Part shown: in pieces, positions 60,271-64,000 of the stretch | Layout of the letters: each line of letters starts with the position of its first letter | How positions within the stretch are numbered: position 1 is the stretch's first letter | Origin: Nitrospira sp. | Lineage (GTDB): Bacteria; Nitrospirota; Nitrospiria; Nitrospirales; Nitrospiraceae | Assembly (NCBI GenBank): GCA_022226935.1 | Contig: CP092081.1 | Coordinates: 2,876,181-2,940,180, forward strand | Direction of reading: 5' to 3' | Length of the DNA stretch: 64,000 nt | Position numbers and translations under genes: made by a program | Notes under the pieces: generated by a model | Told to the model about the DNA's origin: nothing | The model's database searches: none | Seen by the model: the letters and a program-made list of their open reading frames with translations, nothing else

Positions 60271-60852
60271 ATGAAGAAGCAGCTCAAACCGGCGTTGGTG
60301 ACCTTTCTCATCCTCACGGTGGTGACGGGATTGATTTATCCAGCAATAGTGACAGGTCTCGCGCAGCTTCTGTTTCCGTATCAAGCCAACGGCAGCTTGA
60401 TCGTGCGGGAGGGCAAGCCGATCGGTTCCATACTGCTCGGCCAACCCTTCGACGATCCCAAATATTTTTGGGGTCGTCCTTCCGCGACCGCTCCGTTTCC
60501 CTATAATGCGGCCGCCTCATCCGGTTCGAATCTCGGTCCGACCAATCCCGCGCTGATGGAAGCCGTCACAACACGAGTGGCTGCCTTGAAAACAGCGGAT
60601 CCCGGCAACGAGGCGCCTGTTCCAGTGGATCTCGTGACCGCTTCAGGCAGCGGCCTCGATCCGCACATCAGTCCCGCTGCGGCCGAGTATCAAGTGCGCC
60701 GGGTTGCTCGTGCGCGGGGGATGGAGGAAACCGTTGTCCGGACAGCGGTGAGTCAGCATATCGAAGGACGTCAGCTCGGGATACTCGGCGAACGCCGGGT
60801 CAATGTGCTGGTGTTGAACCTCGCATTGGATGCATCCGCCCAGCGTCGTTGA
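60271..60852 (+). CDS. kdpC: Potassium-transporting ATPase subunit C
   Basis: A 193-residue subunit with one N-terminal span ([20 protein letters not shown]) and a periplasmic domain: [54 protein letters not shown] and [10 protein letters not shown]. It helps potassium binding by the complex. The start ATG at 60271 has GAGGAG four bases upstream; 60250 is an alternative seven residues longer. kdpD follows after 84 bp. Confidence 0.95.
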   Translation: MKKQLKPALVTFLILTVVTGLIYPAIVTGLAQLLFPYQANGSLIVREGKPIGSILLGQPFDDPKYFWGRPSATAPFPYNAAASSGSNLGPTNPALMEAVTTRVAALKTADPGNEAPVPVDLVTASGSGLDPHISPAAAEYQVRRVARARGMEETVVRTAVSQHIEGRQLGILGERRVNVLVLNLALDASAQRR

Positions 60853-60936
60853 CGCCCTGCTGTCTGTCTTTTAGAATCCACTCGGCCAATCGTGTCCCCT
60901 CGCAGCCATCATCAGATTTCCTCGTTGAGGATTGCC

Positions 60937-63639
60937 ATGGAGAACCAGCGTCCGGATCCCGATGCCTTGTTGAGGCGCGTGCAGGCTGAAGAGGCCGATC
61001 AGACTCGAGGCAAGCTGAAAGTCTTTTTCGGCGCGACAGCAGGGGTCGGGAAAACCTACGCCATGCTGGAGGCCGCCCATGAGCAGCAACGGGACGGCGT
61101 CGATGTGATGATCGGTTGGGTTGAGACTCACGGCCGGTCCGAAACGGAGGCGCTCGTCCATGGATTGCCGGTTCTGCCACCCCGAGAAGTGGTCTATGGG
61201 GGCTCCGGGCTCCGGGATTTCGATCTAGACGCCGCTCTGGCGCGCCGGCCGCAGCTCTTGGTGATGGATGAACTGGCGCATACGAATGTTCCAGGAGCCA
61301 GACATCCTAAGCGGTGGCAAGATGTGAGGGAACTCCTCCAAGCAGGCATTCACGTCTATACCACCGTCAATGTGCAGCACATCGAGAGTCTCAATGACGC
61401 GGTCGCTCAAATCACCGGTATTCGTGTGAATGAAACCGTGCCGGATTCCATTCTCGATCAGGCAGATGACGTCGAATTGGTGGACCTTCCACCGGACGAT
61501 CTCCTGCAACGGCTCAAGGACGGCAAGGTGTATCTGCCGGAACAGGCGCAGCACGCCATCAAGCATTTTTTTCGAAAGGGCAATTTGATCGCGTTGCGTG
61601 AGATGGCCTTGCGTCGGACGGCCGAACGGGTCGATCAGCAAATGGAAGTGTATCGTCGGGACCATGAGATCGTCGGCACCTGGCCCGCGGCAGAAACCAT
61701 CCTGGTTTGCGTGAATCTGAAATCCCGTGGGCCGATGCTGGTGCGCGCGGCCAGAAAGATGGCCACGGGCCTCCACGCCAGGTGGATCGCGGTCTATGTG
61801 CAAACCTCGAAGCATCTGCGGTTGACTGAACTCGACCGGAGTCAAGGTGTCGACACGCTGCGATTGGCCGAGCGCATGGGCGCAGAAACGGTGACGTTGA
61901 CCGGGGACGACGTAAGTGCCCAGCTGTTAGCGTATGCCAGAAGCCGCAATGTCACCAAAATCATTGTCGGAAAGCCATTGCGTTCACGCTGGAAGGAATG
62001 GCTGTTTGGTTCGGTTGTGGATGATCTTGTTCGGGGAAGTGGCGACATCGATATCTATGTGATAACCGGTGAGGCCGGTACCGGTAAACCTCTCGTGGCG
62101 GGATTGCTTCAACGGACCAGCGAACGCCGGAACTACGGCTATGCTTTCGCCGTGGTACTGGGCTGTACGGCATTGAGTCTGGTCATGTCTCCATACTTTG
62201 GGCAGGCCAATCTCATTATGGTCTATCTGTTCGGGGTCGTCGTTATTGCCACCAGGTGGGGACGAGGCCCCTCGGCGCTGGCTTCATTGATGAGTGTCGC
62301 GGCCTTCGATTTCTTCTTCATTCCTCCCTACTATTCATTTGCCGTGTCGGATGCGCAGTATCTACTGACATTTGCCGTCATGCTCCTCGTGGCGTTACTG
62401 ATCAGCCGGCTGGCTGCTCACAAGAGTCAACAGGCGGAGGCGGCCTTGATTCGTGAGAAGCGAACCGCCGCACTCTATGCCATGAGCAGGGAATTGACCA
62501 CTCAGCGTGGGGTGGAGAAACTGGCTTCAGTAGCGTCCCGTCATATCCACGACGTCTTTCATTGCCAGGTGGCGGTGTTTCTTCCTGATCGGGAGGGGCG
62601 GGTGCATCTCCATCGGGGTGAAGCGCTGCATTTCGACCTGGATCCGAAGGAGGCCGGCATCTCGCAATGGGTGTTCGACCATAAAGAATCCGCTGGTCAT
62701 GGCACGAATACCCTTTCCGGATCTGATTCGCTGTATCTGCCACTGTTGGGATCTCATGGGGCGGTTGGGGTCCTTGCGGTCCGATCGTTGCGACCTGCCG
62801 AACTGCTTGCTCCGGAACAACTGCATCTCCTGGAGACTTTCGCGAATCAGATGGCGTTGGCGCTGGAGCGCGCGCGATTAGCCGAAGAAGCTCAAGAAGC
62901 TCACGTGCAGACGGAAACGGAGCGCATGCGCAATGCCGTCCTGAGTTCCGTCTCCCATGACTTACGGACGCCGCTGGCGACCGTTGTCGGGGCCAGCAGC
63001 GCATTGCTGAATGCCACCTGTCCCTTATCGATCGAGAGTCAGCAGGAACTGGTCCGGTCCATCAGCGATGAAGCCGGCCGGCTTGATCGGTTACTCAAGA
63101 ATCTCCTCGATATGACCAGATTGGAAGCGGGAGCCATGCAACTGCGCAAGGAATGGCATGCGCTGGAGGAAGTGGTCGGTACGGCGTTGGCACGGGTGAA
63201 ATCTCGCATTGCCTCTCATCCGGTGTCAACCACACTTCCGGCCGACCTCCCGCTGGTGCGTATCGATGGCGTCTTGATCGAGCAAGTGTTGATTAATTTG
63301 TTGGAGAATGCTGCGAAATATTCTTCTTCGGCATCACCAATCGACGTCACGGCGATCGTCAAAGATGGGGTCATCGTGACAGAAGTGGCCGATCGAGGCC
63401 CGGGTATTCCACGAGGAGAAGAAAAGCGGATCTTCGAGAAGTTTTATCAGCTCCATCCGGAGCCTGAGAGCGGTGTCGGACTAGGATTGACGATCTGCCG
63501 TGGCATCATCGAATCCCATGGCGGGCGTATTTGGGTGGAGCACCGCTCCGGCGGAGGAGCGATTTTCCGTTTTACGCTCCCGACAGAAAAGAATCAGCCG
63601 ACGGTCGAACCGGAACATCACGACCGCGCTGCCACCTAG
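60937..63639 (+). CDS. kdpD: Potassium sensor histidine kinase
   Basis: A 900-residue sensor. The N-terminal KdpD domain has a P-loop (GATAGVGKT at 32-40) and VMDELAHTN; a USP-like domain follows (ETILVCVNLKSRGP ... SRNVTKIIVGKPLRSRWKEW). Four membrane spans come next (FAVVLGCTALSLVMS to YLLTFAVMLLVALLI), then a GAF-like domain, HisKA (SVSHDLRTPLATVVG, phospho-His674) and the ATPase (NLLENAAKYS, DRGPGIP, GVGLGLTICRGII). ATG 60937 has GAGG at six bases; GTG 60892 would add 15 residues. It phosphorylates KdpE. Confidence 0.96.
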   Translation: MENQRPDPDALLRRVQAEEADQTRGKLKVFFGATAGVGKTYAMLEAAHEQQRDGVDVMIGWVETHGRSETEALVHGLPVLPPREVVYGGSGLRDFDLDAALARRPQLLVMDELAHTNVPGARHPKRWQDVRELLQAGIHVYTTVNVQHIESLNDAVAQITGIRVNETVPDSILDQADDVELVDLPPDDLLQRLKDGKVYLPEQAQHAIKHFFRKGNLIALREMALRRTAERVDQQMEVYRRDHEIVGTWPAAETILVCVNLKSRGPMLVRAARKMATGLHARWIAVYVQTSKHLRLTELDRSQGVDTLRLAERMGAETVTLTGDDVSAQLLAYARSRNVTKIIVGKPLRSRWKEWLFGSVVDDLVRGSGDIDIYVITGEAGTGKPLVAGLLQRTSERRNYGYAFAVVLGCTALSLVMSPYFGQANLIMVYLFGVVVIATRWGRGPSALASLMSVAAFDFFFIPPYYSFAVSDAQYLLTFAVMLLVALLISRLAAHKSQQAEAALIREKRTAALYAMSRELTTQRGVEKLASVASRHIHDVFHCQVAVFLPDREGRVHLHRGEALHFDLDPKEAGISQWVFDHKESAGHGTNTLSGSDSLYLPLLGSHGAVGVLAVRSLRPAELLAPEQLHLLETFANQMALALERARLAEEAQEAHVQTETERMRNAVLSSVSHDLRTPLATVVGASSALLNATCPLSIESQQELVRSISDEAGRLDRLLKNLLDMTRLEAGAMQLRKEWHALEEVVGTALARVKSRIASHPVSTTLPADLPLVRIDGVLIEQVLINLLENAAKYSSSASPIDVTAIVKDGVIVTEVADRGPGIPRGEEKRIFEKFYQLHPEPESGVGLGLTICRGIIESHGGRIWVEHRSGGGAIFRFTLPTEKNQPTVEPEHHDRAAT

Positions 63640-63651
63640 GATCTATCGCAG

Positions 63652-64000
63652 ATGTCATCGACGATGGGCCATGAGGTGACGGTGCTACTCATCGAGGACG
63701 AAGCGGAAATTCGACGATTTCTCCGCGCCACGCTCCCACCCCACGGCTATCGGGTATATGAGGCTGTGAGCGGTGGGGAAGGAGTGGCCCAGGCTTCCGC
63801 TCGAAATCCCGACATGATCCTGCTGGATCTTGGTCTTCCGGACATGAACGGCACCGCAGTGATTGCGAAAGTTCGTGCCTGGTCCACCATGCCGATCATC
63901 GTGCTTTCTGCGCGAGATCAAGAACAGGTCAAAGTGGCAGCGTTTGATCTTGGCGCTGACGATTATGTCACCAAACCCTTTGGCGTGGAGGAGCTCTTGG
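63652..64000 (+). CDS. kdpE: Response regulator KdpE (partial, cut by window end)
   Basis: The N-terminal 116 residues of a response regulator. The receiver domain shows VTVLLIEDEAEIRRFLRATL, the phospho-acceptor Asp in MILLDLGLPDMNG, Ser in IVLSARD and Lys in YVTKPFG. The DNA-binding winged helix lies beyond the window. It begins 12 bp after kdpD, so it is the expected partner; a start at 63664 (Met5) is also possible. Confidence 0.93.
   Translation, partial: MSSTMGHEVTVLLIEDEAEIRRFLRATLPPHGYRVYEAVSGGEGVAQASARNPDMILLDLGLPDMNGTAVIAKVRAWSTMPIIVLSARDQEQVKVAAFDLGADDYVTKPFGVEELL

Overview
The window is GC-rich chromosomal DNA from a diderm (Gram-negative) bacterium. It has ADP-heptose genes for LPS (rfaE2, gmhA), a YbgC-type thioesterase, lipoprotein signals, SurA/PpiC foldases and a beta-barrel porin. 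The gene families and the Hyf-like complex are most like a Nitrospira-type nitrite oxidiser. That assignment comes from memory of gene content; no rRNA or nitrite oxidoreductase gene is present to prove it. No tRNA, rRNA, CRISPR array, prophage or intact insertion sequence was found.

Layout. 1-17 kb is mostly housekeeping: an asparaginase-type Ntn hydrolase, mtgA, engB, two peptidyl-prolyl isomerases with mfd and rfaE2, a SprT-like protease with DNA polymerase IV, gmhA with an unrecognised partner, NfeD with a stomatin-like protein, an orphan CARF protein of the CRISPR-associated TIGR02710 type, a four-helix-bundle (23S IVS-type) gene between inverted heptamer repeats, and ybgC. 17-30 kb is a looser accessory stretch of hydrolases, a glycosyltransferase, several GNAT acetyltransferases, a lone PurM-like protein and two gene remnants (a GNAT fragment and a frameshifted ECF sigma factor). 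30-45 kb holds hemL, two paralogous small Cys-rich proteins, a secreted barnase-type RNase with its barstar inhibitor, a phosphatase-phosphofructokinase fusion divergent from pyruvate kinase, two M16 peptidases and two M50-type membrane metalloproteases. 45.8-53.3 kb is a six-gene group-4-hydrogenase-like operon (hyfB, C, E, F, G, I order) whose large subunit has lost all four Ni-Fe cysteine ligands. 54-64 kb is a potassium block: a porin operon, then kdpF, A, B, C, D and E, the last cut by the window edge.

Three kinds of DNA structure are not explained by genes. First, a dispersed intergenic repeat of about 125-170 bp, with GCATCCTG-type terminal inverted repeats, occurs four times, twice inside the kdp operon. 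Second, GTATC/GATAC boxes at 11-bp steps occur at three loci, including upstream of hemL. Third, KdpE-like direct repeats (TTTA-A- at 11-bp spacing) precede both the porin operon and kdpFABC, which suggests the two are co-regulated by potassium limitation.

The most unusual proteins are the cysteine-less hydrogenase-like complex, the histidine-phosphatase/phosphofructokinase fusion, the orphan CARF protein and the SprT-DinB pair.
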